From Cryptomeria japonica (taxonomy: Eukaryota; Streptophyta; Pinopsida; Cupressales; Cupressaceae), in NCBI RefSeq assembly GCF_030272615.1, contig NC_081409.1:650102468-650166467 (forward strand): a DNA stretch of 64,000 nt, in the 5' to 3' direction. Shown in pieces: positions 11,444-23,262 of this stretch (positions are counted from its first letter, which is position 1; the number at the start of each line of letters is the position of its first letter). Both the position numbers and the translations under genes were made by a program. The notes under the pieces are model-generated. The model saw only the letters and a list, made by a program, of their open reading frames with translations, had not been told where the DNA came from and made no database searches.

Positions 11444-12796
11444 TTAATTTGGAATAGGTACACCTAACTCGGCAGGTAAGGTGCTTTCTTCATTTGACAC
11501 AATTTCCTTCTTTCTCCAAATCATCTGTAATTTTTCTTTTATTTCCTCAGTGTCTCCTCTAGGTTGATCTCTACAATCTCTAGCCAAGTGTCCAACTTTG
11601 TGACAATGAAAACATGCCATACTAGGATTTCTCCATGATCTTCGGTTGTTCATTCTAAACCTTATAAAGCAGTTTGTACTTATATGTCCATATCTTCCAC
11701 AACATTCACACCATATCCTTGTATTGTAATCCCATGTTATTGTAGAATACTGTCAGTAAGGATCTGTGTGAGTTTGGTAGCCTCTAGTATTTGCTCGATG
11801 TGTAGACCACATATAGTTTTTCTGCTTAAACCAACACTCCTCAGTACTATGTCCATATCTATTGCAGTTTTTACAAAACCCTTTGAATTTTGCCTTCTTA
11901 TAATTGCTAGTAGACTTTGTCCTACATTGGTTAGATGTGTGACCATATTTGTTGCAATTATGACAATAACCATTAGACCTAGTGACATTCGGTTGCTTAC
12001 CTTTTCTGATTTGGCACATGTTAGCAGTGTGACCTTGTTTTCCATAGTAGTTGCAAACAAGTTTCTTTCCTTTGATATTCTTCTTATTTCTAGCTTGCTT
12101 TGATGATTCTCCTCTCTTGGTTGTATGAATTCCCTTCTCGGTAGAGTGTTTTCCTTTGTAACCGAGTCCCGCTTCTTTGTTGGGTCTTCTTGTATTCAAT
12201 TGCTCATCCAACATCTTTGATGCTTCATAACTCTTTTTCAATGTTTCTTTGGATTTCTTTTATGTTTCAAGTTCATTGGTCAACCTTGATAATTCAAGTT
12301 TCAATGCTTGATTCTCATCATCTTTCAGATTTGCTTCATGATGTGCATAGCCCAATTGATCTAACAGATTACTTTGTATTCCAATCATCCTAGTGATTTC
12401 ATCATTCTTTTCAGAAACTAATGCTTCAATTTGTTGTTTTTCTCTTTCTATATCTCTTACTTTATCTTCAACTGTCCTCAATGCATCAAGATTTTCAGTC
12501 ATCTGTGTGCTGAAATGTTCATGTCCTCTTTTCATTACTTTTAGCTTATCAGTCAGTGCTTTGTTCTTTTCTTTCAGTTCTCCAATCATCTCTTCAGTCT
12601 CTTCAAATATACTGTTCTCAGATGATGTTTCAATTTGTTCCACTAACTCTTGAGAGTCCTGCAAATCATCAGATAATCTCCTTCTAACTTTCAATGATTT
12701 TTGCATTTGTCTTTGCATGTCTACAATCACTTGATTAGCATGATCCAACTCTTCTCGCAGATACACAATTTTTCGAGATTGTTTATAGCCTTCCAT
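11444..12796 (-). pseudogene. Element C gag-like protein: coiled coil plus five zinc knuckles
   Basis: One frame of 451 codons starts at MEGYKQSRKIVYLREELDHA (ATG 12796), 46 bp after the primer site. Residues about 5-180 are strongly helical and charged with heptad spacing (a coiled coil). A basic stretch follows, then five CCHC-type knuckles: CNYYGKQGHTANMC (second Cys replaced by Tyr), CHNCNKYGHTSNQC, CKNCNRYGHSTEEC, CECCGRYGHISTNC and CFHCHKVGHLARDC. Two in-frame stops lie near 12260 and 11753; there is no frameshift. Knuckles bind nucleic acid in gag proteins, so packaging RNA is the likely role. I see no UBN2-type gag core such as A and B have. Five knuckles is unusual; most plant gags have one or two. 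Confidence 0.75.
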
Positions 12797-12841
12797 TGAT
12801 AAGATCTTTTTTAGGATATTAAACCCTTTTCCAAGATTCAA

Positions 12842-12853
12842 GCTCTGATACCA
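12842..12853 (-). other. Element C primer binding site
   Basis: The minus strand reads TGGTATCAGAGC, two bases inside the 5' LTR, an exact match to the usual initiator-Met tRNA site. Confidence 0.9.
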
Positions 12854-12855
12854 AT

Positions 12856-14049
12856 TGTAGGGCCCAATATGGAAAGCTAATGTACTGAGAGGGGAGGGGT
12901 GAATCAGTACTACAAATCCTTTCTTCAAAAATATCTTCACTGACATGCATGAACCAAAAGCTATTGTAACATAACATAAAGCTAAAACAAATAAATAACA
13001 ATCATACATGATTCACTCCATAACACATATATTTTGGTTACGCAGAAACTCTTGGTTAGAGAGAAAAACTGCGGTGGGGATGGCACCCACAACCTCACTA
13101 CTGTAATAATAAAGGTTGCTCGGTTAGAGCTACATGTTCAGCTATTTCTGATAGCTTACCCTGTTAGGAGTATCAAGATCAATAGATCTACCTTGCTAAA
13201 GGATTTTACAACACTTATTCTAAATGTTGCACCTGGTTAAAGGCTTTACAATTTATAGACTTTGTTAGAGTCTTTTACCCTGTTAAAGGTTTCTCTTACA
13301 ACTTCAAAATATTACAATAAAATCTTTACAAATATCTACAACTTTACATCTGGAATGTTATAGCTGATTCTATGTGCTCAAAATGAGATTACCTTGCTTA
13401 TAGCATACCTCGGTAACCCATAAAGTAACTCGGTAAACCCTTCTGTTTACTCTGTACCTTGACTGTTCTCTGAAATTCTTCTCGGTGACCTCTATGTCTC
13501 TGACAGCCGCATTACTTAGTGCTTCCTTATCTGTCACATGTGTCTTGCTTCACACACATTCATCTCTTCTTTTTTTTCTTATTATTTTTTATCCTCAATT
13601 CATGTTGTATAAATAGATATCTTATGTCGGTGATCAAGTTCATTGCCTCGATCTTACAAACATGATTTATCGAATGAATAACCATACAAAATATTTCATT
13701 GGATAGATGACCTCAAAATCATACACAATCTTCAAGTGCAATTTTCAATGTGATAACGGTTCTATGTTCCTTGATCTTGTAACACGTTTCCACATGTGTG
13801 TTTAGGTTCAATGAATTTGGTAAAACGTTTCACTTGGTGTATATCAACTCAGTGTATAATTGTTGTTGCTCGATAGACATGGAATGTTACTCGGTAGAGA
13901 GCTCAGTGAATACTGTGCTCTGTGACTACTTTCTTCTATAACCGACTGCACTGTGCATACCAACTGAATGTTTCGGTAGAGGTAACTGAGTAGAGTATAT
14001 AGAATGACTTTGGATATAAAACTAATGGCAACTATAATAAATAGTAACA
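12856..14049 (-). repeat. Element C 5' LTR
   Basis: 1194 bp bounded by TG and CA, matching 6124-7317. Most differences between copies are transitions. Confidence 0.93.
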
Positions 14050-14054
14050 AGAAT
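14050..14054. repeat. Target site duplication of element C (right copy)
   Basis: AGAAT, identical to 6119-6123. Removing C plus one copy restores B's RT frame across the junction. Confidence 0.92.
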
Positions 14055-14897
14055 ATCATTATTAGTGATCTTACAATATAAGTTATTATCAGCATTGCCT
14101 TTAGTAAAACCAAGTTTCAAAAGATATTTATCCAACTTTGCATAGCAAGCTCTAAGAGCTTGTTTCAATCCATATAAAGCTTTCTTCAATCTGCAAACCA
14201 TATCTTTATCATCTATCAGTGAAAATCCATCAGGTTTTTCATTGTATACTTCTTCTTCAAGTTCACCATTCAAAAATTCACATTTAACATCCATTTGATA
14301 AACCTTATAGTTCTTACAAGTTGCATAGGCAAGAAATAGTCTAACAGCTTCAATTATAGCTACAAGTGTAAATGTCTCAGCATAATCAATTCCTTCCATT
14401 TGAGAATATCCTTTGCAAACCAGTCTAGCCTTGTTTCTTATAACTTGACCATCCTCATTCAGTTTATTCCTAAATACCCATTTAGTTCCAATAAAACTCT
14501 TATTTCTAGGTCGGGAAACTAAAAACCAAGTCTCATTTTTCTCTATCTAATCTAATTCCTCTTCCATATCCTTTAACCAATGTTTGTTCTTACAACCTTC
14601 AATAACAATTGTTGGTTCAACTTGAGAAATAAGACACACCTCTTCATTTGCCAGTTTTCTTCTTGTCATAACTCCCTTGTTCCTATCTCCAATAATTTGA
14701 TCTTCAGAATGATTTAATCTTATATACCTTGGTGTCTTCTGAACTTCAGGTTCACTACTCTAATCATCAATCACAGTTGAATTTTCTAATTGTGTCGGTG
14801 TAATTGCCATAGTTTCATGTACTGGTTGAGGTATTGTTGGTTCGGTTATGATCATTTCCACTCCCGGTTCCCTGTCATATGATATAGAATGATTTTT
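14050..14897 (-). pseudogene. Element B reverse transcriptase N-terminal part, split by element C
   Basis: Copia RT motifs run in order on the minus strand: [63 protein letters not shown] and NLYCKITNNDIL, where element C interrupts. The canonical QAPRAWY reads QALRACY. Stops lie near 14552, 14760 and 14898. The catalytic FFDDIIFGGED block is the 51-bp piece at 6073-6123. Confidence 0.87.
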
Positions 14898-16066
14898 TCA
14901 CTGTTCATCCACTTTCACATTGACACTTTCCACAATTTTTTGCAATCTTTTTTTGTAACATCTATATGCTTTGCTTTGAATTGAATAACCAAGAAATATC
15001 CCTTCATCACATTTAGGATCAAACTTTCCAATTGAATCATCTCTTTTGATATAACATTTACTTCCAAAATTTTTGAAATACTTAACAGTAGGTGTATGTC
15101 CAAAGCATAATTCATAAGGGGTCTTACTAGTTTCACCTTTGATGTGAACTCTATTGAATGTGTAGACTGTTGTACTCACTACTTCTCTCTAGTAGATATG
15201 AGGCAATTTGACTTTCGTCATCATAGATCTTGCTGCATCCAAAATGGTTCTATTTTTTCTTTCTACTTCTCCATTCTGTTGAGGAGTCTGAGATTCAGAT
15301 ATCTGTCTCCTGATTCCATTTGTTTCAAAATAACTGTTAAATTCATGAGAAGTGAACTCACCACCATGATCTGATCTTAGACATTTGATTTTCAATCCAG
15401 TTTCTGTTTCAGCCTTTGCTTTAAACATCTTGAATTTCTTAAAAGCTTCATACTTCTCTCTTATAAAAGTCACCCACATCATCCTAGAATAGTCATCAAT
15501 AATCAACATGAAATACCTATCACCTTGAAAACTTTTAGTGCTTGCTGGACCACATAAGTCAGTGTGAATCAAATCAAGTACATCATTAGATTTATCATGT
15601 ATGCTCTTAAAAGAACTTCTAACTTGCTTTCCCAATTGGCATTCCTTACATACAAGATTATGAGGCTTCATAATCTTAGGTATATCTCTAACTGCCTTAG
15701 TTGAACTGATCTTAATAATACAATAAAAATTAACACGACACAACCTCTTATGCCATAACCAACTCTCATCAATATGAGCAATCAAACATGTCTTTTTACC
15801 AGTGTTCAGGTGAAAGATATTACCTCCGGTCTAAATACTGGTTGCAATCTCCAAACCAATCTTGTTAATGATTTTGCATTTTCTATCTTTAAACTGAAGT
15901 TGGAAACCCCTATCTACCAATTGACCAACACTCAAAAGATTATGCTTAAACCTTGTACATAATAGACATTATCAGTATTATGCTTACCATCCAGAGAAAT
16001 AATACCTTTACCTCTGATCATACATGCTTTATCATCTCCAAATCTAACTTGACCACCATTGTATTC
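14898..16066 (-). pseudogene. Element B GAG-pre-integrase and integrase (copia), broken
   Basis: The block from 15785 to 15189 reads ESWLWHKRLC, CKECQLGKQ, then the triad: D in LIHTDLCGP, D in LRSDHGGEF and E in NGEVERKNRT. All three catalytic residues are in one continuous frame, unlike in A. A stop near 15189 and others near 14898 and 15790-16060 break the polyprotein; the GAG-pre-integrase half above 15785 shows frame changes. The C-terminal part has LGYSIQSKAYRCYKKR. Confidence 0.87.
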
Positions 16067-17264
16067 TTACACAGACATAAATTTCCCTATATCTCCAGTC
16101 ATATGATGTGAGCATTCACTATGAATCACCCATTCATCCTTATCTTCAACTTTTGCTGCCAGGGTTTCTTTATTTTTGATAGCCGATTTCAGTTCATCTT
16201 CCTTTAAAGCATAGAACACCCATTCCTTTCCATTGCCTGATCCACTAGTAGAGTCTTTTGTCGGTTCATCTCCAGAGTCATCAGTTACTCCTTCCTCATT
16301 CGCTATATAGCATTGTTTACTTTTTTTGAATCTATATCTGCTCTGGTTAGACTTAAATGATTTCTTAACTCTTTCCTCAAACCTTGCATTCCTTTCAGGA
16401 CATCTAGATGCAAAATGACCAATCTTATGACACGAAAAACATTTAAAAGGTCTTTTTCCTTCATACTTACTTCCTGTCGGACCTTTAGGTACTCTTCTAG
16501 CAAATAGGGCTTCAAGTTGCTCAAATTCTTCATCTTCTTTCCTCATGTCTTCCAATTATTTTGCATATAAAACTTTCCAATCACTGTTGTCGGTAGATGA
16601 TGATGATGATGATGCATGAAAAGCAGGTTCAGACTTTACAGCTCTAGAGGATCCAAATTCTTCAAGCTCAAAAGTAGATAATTTCTCAATTAGGATGCCT
16701 CTGTTAGCTGAAGAGTTATCCATTGTTCTCAACTCATTAATTGCAGTTGCCTTCATCTTGTAAGCCGGTGGAAGGGCTCTCAACACTTTGAAATCCTCCA
16801 CAACATTGAATTCCCATAGCAATCTCATTTACTCTTTCCATAAACACATCAATTCTTTCATTATCTTCCATCTTCAAGTTTTCATATCTTACCCAGTAAC
16901 CATTAAGTCTAGCAATTTTGATAGTAGGATCACCTTCATTCAGAGTTTGCAATTTATCCCACATGACCTTAGCCGATGATTTATCAATTAATCCCATGAT
17001 ATGTTGATTAGTAAGTGCACACAAGATGGCTTCTCTATCTCTGCAATCAATCTCAATATTCTTATCCAAGTCTACAAGAGAAGGATTGCCAGATGTCGGA
17101 TCATAAGGTGTATATCCTTTCTTAGTGATCTCCCAAATATCCTTACCAAGATATCTAAGATGAGTCTTCATTCAAATTTTCCATATCCCATAATTTGTTC
17201 CATCAAGCTTAGGGATTTCTCTTCTAAAAATAGTTGCCGATGGATTAGAAGTGTTAGCTGCCAT
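16067..17264 (-). pseudogene. Element B gag and protease (copia), broken
   Basis: The likely start is MAANTSNPSATIFRR (ATG at 17264), 59 bp after the LTR. It continues with LDGTNYGIWKI, a TGA, then MKTHLRYLGKDIWEI and MWDKLQTLNEGDP (UBN2-type gag). A frame change lies near 16820 and a stop near 16556. The zinc knuckle CFSCHKIGHFASRC is intact. The protease core reads WVIHSECSHHMTG: the catalytic Asp is His and the following Gly is Glu, so it would be inactive even if expressed. Confidence 0.87.
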
Positions 17265-17308
17265 AGTATCTACCTCAAACAGTTAAGATTCTGCAAAAGA
17301 GGACCAAA

Positions 17309-17320
17309 GCTCTGATACTG
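17309..17320 (-). other. Element B primer binding site
   Basis: The minus strand reads CAGTATCAGAGC, two bases inside the LTR end, with only the first two bases departing from the initiator-Met type site. Confidence 0.75.
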
Positions 17321-17322
17321 AT

Positions 17323-18589
17323 TGTTAGGATAACCGGTGAACAACTGAGAGGGGAGGGGGGGTGAATCATTTGTTAATAGATTGTAACTTTTAATCCACT
17401 TAATAACCTTTAAACAAATCAAGTATCGGTAAAGCACATACAGATGCTAGTAGGAACAGATATCGGTAAACAACACAACTTAACAATTAAACAGATAATC
17501 AATGCAAATCAACAATACCACATAACACCATGATTTGTACGTGGAAAACTCAGAAAGGAAAAAACCACGGTGGGAAGCCTAGCCACAGTCAGATGATACT
17601 TCTGTAGAAAGTATGTGATACAATGAGGGGCTTGCACATGCAAGAAGGCACACTGCCTAGAGTGTACTTCTCATTACAAAAGAGTCTCATTGGCTATAGA
17701 GAGGCTACAACCATCTCAAGGTAAATGGACAACAATCCAATAGAGTGAACTGCCAGAAATAGCATCTACCATGCCTAATTACAGTCCTAGATAAGCTCAA
17801 TACGAGAGGTTTTTGACCTCTTCCTTAATCCCAATTCGATCACCTATGATCGACCAAATCTCCTTCACCTATGATATTTCATTCCAAGACTGCGAACACT
17901 GCTCCTATTCCCATTCTACATGTGCCACGATCTACAATGAGATCTTACATCATTTTATACAAACCCTAAGGCCTAAACCAATTAGGTCAGCCACCTAAAA
18001 GGTATTACAATAAGATCATTACATAGATCCATATTACAATGATATTCCATATCGGCTTAAAATGAAAACAATAATAACAAATCTATAAATCATCTCGAAA
18101 CATCCCGATAACGTGTAGAGTACATGTCATTTGATACCGGTCCATAACCTAGATAGGTACCAGACCTATTCTAGGTCCACCACGCCAAAGCAATGTCTTC
18201 AAGCAGTTGAGCCACGATCAAAGAACATCTTCAACATCCTAAAATCCATCTAGAAGCTTCACCAACACCAATTATGCATTCTATCAAGATTCCTCAATGA
18301 GAGCTCTATCGGTAAAGCCTTAAACCAATGTCAATAAGGGATTACCAGAATGTATGATAGTATTCGATTACCAAGTCAATATCAACTGACCAAAACATGC
18401 TCCAGGAGCACATACCACATGTAACCAAACTTATTTCATAGATCCAAACATGCCAGAAGTGTCCAACAGATAGTTTCTTTTCCTGGTAACACTAGATCTT
18501 CTATCGGTAACCAACCATAACAGCTAGTGTTGACATCAATGACAATAAATCAATGCAATACATAATCAATACATCCAATAATGCCAACA
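17323..18589 (-). repeat. Element B 5' LTR
   Basis: 1267 bp from TGTTAGGATAACCGG to ATGCCAACA. Only one copy is in view, so its ends are set by the TG/CA dinucleotides, the adjoining primer site and the gypsy gag sequence that starts right after it. It shares the G-run block (about 17347-17370) and the GTACGTGGAAAA...GGTGGGAAG block with A. Confidence 0.82.
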
Positions 18590-19866
18590 AATACTCCTAT
18601 AACATCCAACACGCAATCACTATGCTAGATGTGTGTAAAATGAAACAAAAGAACAATGAAACATTCATGGTATTTTTACAACGATGGAGGCGCATGGTCT
18701 CAAGATATCCATGAGATGTGTCTGAAAAGGAAAAGATGGAAATCTTCATAGACAATCTAAACAGTGAGATGAGTTATCAACTCAAACTGCAATGCATACC
18801 ATCTTTTGCAAAATTGATAAAAAATAACTTATCCAAGTAGAGGAAGCTTCCATCAAGAAAGGAACATTGAAGTTATTTAAGGAAGGTGTTAATTCATAAA
18901 AAAATAACACCTTTAACAATCAAAACAATAACAACAATTCAGACAAGTCCAGATTTTGGACAAGGAACAAAAACATTGTTTATTATGGGGTAATCGATGC
19001 CAACAATGTGAAGTCTAAGCAACCAGTGTTGAATTTATCAGGCAACCCACCATTCAATAATGATTAAAAAAAGTGCTAATCAAGGCACTAATACTCATCA
19101 GTGAAATACCAACCAAGGAACTTCAATGTCAAACAACAAAAATTACCAAGGCAACAACAACAACAACCAAGGGAACAATACAAACCAAAAGGGCAACACT
19201 AATACTTTCCCGTATGGACAAATATACACGCCATTAAGACAAACCTTAGAATTAGCATTTTGAGAGCTATTGGCAAATAAGATCATCACATTGCCAGCCA
19301 CAAGCACTTTTGAACCCCAAGTCAAACCACCCTGGTGGAATGACTCATATTATTGTGATTTTCATCAAAATAAAAGGCATAACACAAATGATTGCATGAG
19401 GATGAAGAACACATTTCAAGACACGATAAACAAGGGCAATTTAACGATCGATGATCATAAAACCAATAGTGACCATGAAGCTTTCAAAAATCCTCTTCCC
19501 AATTATGACAAAGGAGGAGTGTCAACATCCAACAATACCAAAGGAGCTCGTATTAATCACATATACAAAAACACCATCAATCACATATCAACATATGACA
19601 ATCAAGTAAATGTCATAAAAATTAAAGACAAGCAAGAACATGCGTCAATAAATGTGACCACAAGAGCAGAGAAATATGTCTTAAAAGGGAACACATCAAC
19701 ACCAACAATTCTCCCCAAAACTCACTATAACTTGGTCGACCAACTACAAAGAACTCCCACTCAGATATCTATTCTTGAGTTACTCAATTTTTTTCCAAAA
19801 CACAAGGATATCTTGGAGCAAGCACTTATCAAAACAACTGTTCCAAATAATTTGGATATTGATTGA
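18590..19866 (+). pseudogene. Element D gag (C-terminal part), broken
   Basis: Just after B's LTR the frame resumes with FMVFLQRWRRMVSRYP and EKMEIFIDNLNSEMSYQL, the retrotransposon gag core, aligned with E's FSVFLQ and VEIFIYNLNEEMEFHL. Several stops follow. From 19270 the frame is open to 19863, holding QVKPPWWNDSYYCDFHQ and a knuckle CDFHQNKRHNTNDC of the CX2HX4HX4C form seen in Tat-type gags. The end (LEQALIKTTVPNNLDI) matches E's gag end. The N-terminal half of gag lies beyond the window. Confidence 0.85.
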
Positions 19867-20733
19867 TTCCAAGCCATGGTGTCCCATATGACCGTGTCAC
19901 ACAACATATCTTTTTCTGAACATGATGATTTTTCCTGGAATCATCTGCATAATACCCCACTGCATATCAAGGTCTTAGCCTATAGACATCGGGTAAAAAG
20001 AGTATTAATAGATGGAGGAGTTGGTCTCAATATATGTACTCTAAAGTTTATCCATGCATTGGGCTTCTCTGAACTGTCTATTGATCCCAAAAAGAAAATC
20101 ATTATCAAAGCTTATGATGATAAAGAGAGATCATTCGAAGGAATTGTAATATTACCCATTCAAGTAGGTCCTGTACAAAGAGACACCATGTGCCAAGTCT
20201 TGGGCATAGAGTTGACATACAATATACTATTGGGTCATTCATGGATCCATGAAATACAAACGGTGCCTTCCACGTACCATCAATGTATCAAGTTCCCCTA
20301 TAATGGACAAATAAATTTAATATCTATAGATAATAACCTTTTTCAGTATTGCAATGTTATGGGGGCAGCTCAAGATAGCCTGGTTCCACACAAAAGGGAG
20401 GCCCAAGCTTCCTCGACATCCAATCATCAAGAAGAACTCAAGTCTCTATCCATAGACTTCAAGAAAAAGATGAAAGTAAAGGACCAAGGCATGGGGGAGT
20501 ACATTTTTGAACCCTTATGTCTATCTAAATTACCAACATCACCAAAATCTTATGGACAACCTTCCACATCAAGACATCAGGCAACACAACCCATCACCAA
20601 GTTTGATGGTAAATTTATCCAATTGGGCACGCTGGCTAATGAATCAAAAGATAAAGACATCCTTAGTTGGCTATACAAGGATGAAGAAGAAGTTAGAGAT
20701 GCTACCATAGAAGTGGTCGTCTCAACAAAATAG
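19867..20733 (+). pseudogene. Element D aspartic protease
   Basis: An open stretch of 285 codons at 19876-20733. The retropepsin core is RVLIDGGVGLNICTL (active-site D-G-G), followed by IIIKAYDDKERSFEGIV and the flap and second motif YNILLGHSWIHEIQ. It is separated from gag by only one stop, so gag and protease were once one frame. It would process the polyprotein. Remarkably open for an old copy, but no upstream start is available. Confidence 0.87.
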
Positions 20734-21897
20734 TATGGAAATGGGTTTTGGATCATGCAACGAATGGGATATAAAGGAAAAACCTTCACAATTTGCAAGA
20801 GACAAAACATTACTTGGGTATGGCCAACATATTTGGCTTGTGTAGAAGCAAACTCATCATCAAAAACCTTAGTGGAGAGAAAAGAAAAAATATAAGGAAG
20901 AATCATGGCAAGAAGCACTGCACCAAGAAGCAAAAAAGACAAGGAAGGAGAAAAAGTATCAAGAAAATGAGAAATGACAAGAAGAGCTCACCATTCGAAA
21001 GGAGGAAGCTTCTTATAAAAAAGTACATCATGTGCAAGAACCTTATCAAACCAAGGTGGAGCCACAACCTAAAGAAATTGCTACACATAGAAAGGAAACA
21101 ATGTATGAACAAATGCAAAGAGTACAAGCAAGCACCGATCCCTAATCAGAACAAGCTACTAAACTAGTGTCAATCATCAGTGACGTTTTCTCACCATACA
21201 ACATACCTATCAAATACAATGAGGTAACCTAGGACAGTGATTCTGAAACCAATTCCAATGAATATGAGTGGGATAGTTGTTCTGTTATTACTGAAGATAT
21301 TTAGGTGGATACCATCCACGCATACACACCCATTTCTCAGGAGGGACGAGGCTCAAAATCTCGACCGCTTGAATTCGGACTGCGACATATCTACGAGGCT
21401 AGTGAGAACAAGCAATGGCAATATTAACAAGGCAATATCGAAGAAAATACCATCGAAGACCTTGAAAATTTCATAGACCTCACCAATATCCTAAATGACT
21501 ATAATGATGACTCCATCATGACACTTACAACAGCTGATCTTAACCCACCAAATGACTCCTTACCACTCATATATCTTGATCTCATAGACTAGGAAGAACT
21601 TGAATATCATGATATACCAATATTCCCAAATGATGAATCAATTATCCAATACCTGTGCTCCATCAACCTAGAAACATGCTCCACCAGTGAACAAAATGAC
21701 GATATTTGCAATCAAGGGAGTGCCAAGTCTCTTAGTCACAAAAATAAAATAAACAATAGATCTAATGGTGAAAACCTGTCAATGGTCACAAAAAAGTAAA
21801 AATAAAGGATGTATATGAAGGTGAAAACCTTTTTGAGGTACCTAAAGATGGGAGACTTGACACTCTTCGTGAACATTATCAAGAAAGGTCACTAATA
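20734..21897 (+). pseudogene. Element D protease-RT linker with decayed G-patch-like start
   Basis: Right after the protease stop comes YGNGFWIMQRMGYKGK, matching the start of the G-patch-like segment of E (YGKGLLIMQRMGYDGQ), but the glycine-rich second half is not recognisable. The rest is full of stops; short stretches such as NSNEYEWDSC align with E's acidic linker. No independent gene is seen. Confidence 0.6.
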
Positions 21898-22765
21898 TTG
21901 ATTGAGCCAACTCAATCAATAAACATCGACACTGAAGCAACAATCAAAACCATACATCTAGCAAAATCACTCACAGAAGAAGAACAACTAGATTTTATCA
22001 AATTCTTCAAGGAAAAGAAAATCAATTTTGCTTGGTCTTATGTTGACATGCCAGGGGTAGATCCGAATCTAATCATGTATCACTTATCCATCGCTCCTGG
22101 AGCTAAACCTGTCAAGCAGAAATTAAGAAAGACGAATCCACATGTGGCATTGTTGGTCAAAGTAGAACTAAAGAAGTTATTAGATATTGGTTCATCCGAC
22201 CTATAGACTATGTTGAATGGATCTCAAACATTGTACCAGTTTCCAAACCAGATAAAAGCATCAGAATATGCATAGGCTTTAGGGATGTCAACAAGCATGT
22301 CCGAAGGATGACTTTCCTTTGCCAAGCATCGACACTATTGTGGATCTAACAACAAGCCACACAATTTTATCATTAATGGATGGCTTCTCTCGCTATAATA
22401 AAATCAAGATAGCTCTAGAGGATCAAGATAAAACTGCATTCACCTATCCATGGGGAACGTATTGTTGGAACATCATGCCTTTTGGCTTGAAAAATGCCGG
22501 TGTAACTTATCAAAGAGCCATGACAACAATCTTCCATGACATGATGCATACTTTCATGGAGGATTATGTGGATGATTTTCTAGCTAAATCATTCACCTGA
22601 GCAGAACACCTGGGCATACTAGATAAAATCTTTCAATGGCTGGAGCAATTCAAGATCAGACTAAACCCTAAGAAGTGTGTCTTCAGGGTCACATTTGGCA
22701 AATTGTTAGACTAAATTGTATCAGAAAAGGGCATTGAAGTAGATCCAGCAAAGGTTTAGGCTATC
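21898..22765 (+). pseudogene. Element D reverse transcriptase (gypsy), broken
   Basis: Motifs in order: NFAWSYVDMPGVDPNLIMYH, GAKPVKQKLRKTNP, LMDGFSRYNKIKIALEDQ, WNIMPFGLKNAGVTYQRAM, and the catalytic MEDYVDDFLAKS, with the Asp pair intact. Frame changes and stops occur near 22200-22320, 22600, 22713 and 22759. It is followed directly by the connection and RNase H region. Confidence 0.87.
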
Positions 22766-23262
22766 ATGGAGATACCACCTCCTAAAAATATTAGCCAACT
22801 CAGATCTTTGCAAGGACGACTGCAATCCATCAGACGATTCATAGCTCATCTAGAAAATAAATGTCTCCCATTCACCCACCTGCTTCATAAGAATATACCT
22901 TTCAGATGGGAAGACAAGTGTGCAGAATCATTTCACCAACTCAAACAATATTTGATGAATCCGCTAGTTTTGGTAGCTCAGATAGCAGGCAAGCCACTCA
23001 TTCTTTATATATCAATAATAGAAGTATCATTGGGGGCACTGCTAGCACAAGAAGATCCAACAGGCAAAGAATGGGCTATCTATTACATCAACAAGACTTT
23101 GAACAGATATGAACTTAATTATACATTCATTGAGAAGGCTTGCTTGGTACTAGTGTTTGCTTCTCAAAAATTTTGCCACTATATGTTAGCGCACACAATC
23201 GAGTTGGTAGCAAAAATCGATCCTCTCAAGTATCTACCTAGTAAGGCAACTCTCACAAGATG
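22766..23262 (+). pseudogene. Element D connection and first RNase H domain
   Basis: Open for 165 codons: ISQLRSLQGRLQSIRRFIAH and PFTHLLHKNIPFRW (connection), then ILYISIIEVSLGALLAQ, where the normal RNase H D-A-S is lost, and RYELNYTFIEKACLVLVFA. This is the RNase H inherited with gypsy RT; its catalytic start is degenerate, as is common in elements with a second RNase H. Confidence 0.83.

Larger units (their letters stand above)
6124..14049 (-). mobile_element. Element C: non-autonomous LTR retrotransposon without pol
   Basis: It is complete, 7926 bp, with two 1194-bp LTRs, a primer site at 12842-12853, a polypurine tract against the 3' LTR and a 5-bp duplication AGAAT. On the minus strand the inner part holds a coiled-coil, five-knuckle gag-like frame (12796-11444) and a second long frame (10938-7628). 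I find no RT, integrase, protease or RNase H motif anywhere inside, so it must have moved using another element's enzymes. LTR copies differ at roughly 19 of 420 bases sampled. Shared LTR-end motifs, the same primer site and repeated polypurine tracts point to an A/B-type copia helper, which is inference. Confidence 0.92.
14050..18589 (-). mobile_element. Element B: Ty1/copia retrotransposon (5' two thirds)
   Basis: Minus strand: 5' LTR 17323-18589, primer site, gag, protease, integrase and RT up to the point where C is inserted; 51 bp more of RT survive at 6073-6123, and the rest is left of the window. Protein motifs resemble A throughout (shared GIWK, LNEGD, DESWLWHKRLC, TDLCGPA), so A and B are related but distinct families. 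B is inserted in the gag region of gypsy element D at 18589/18590. Its other target duplication is out of view. Confidence 0.88.
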
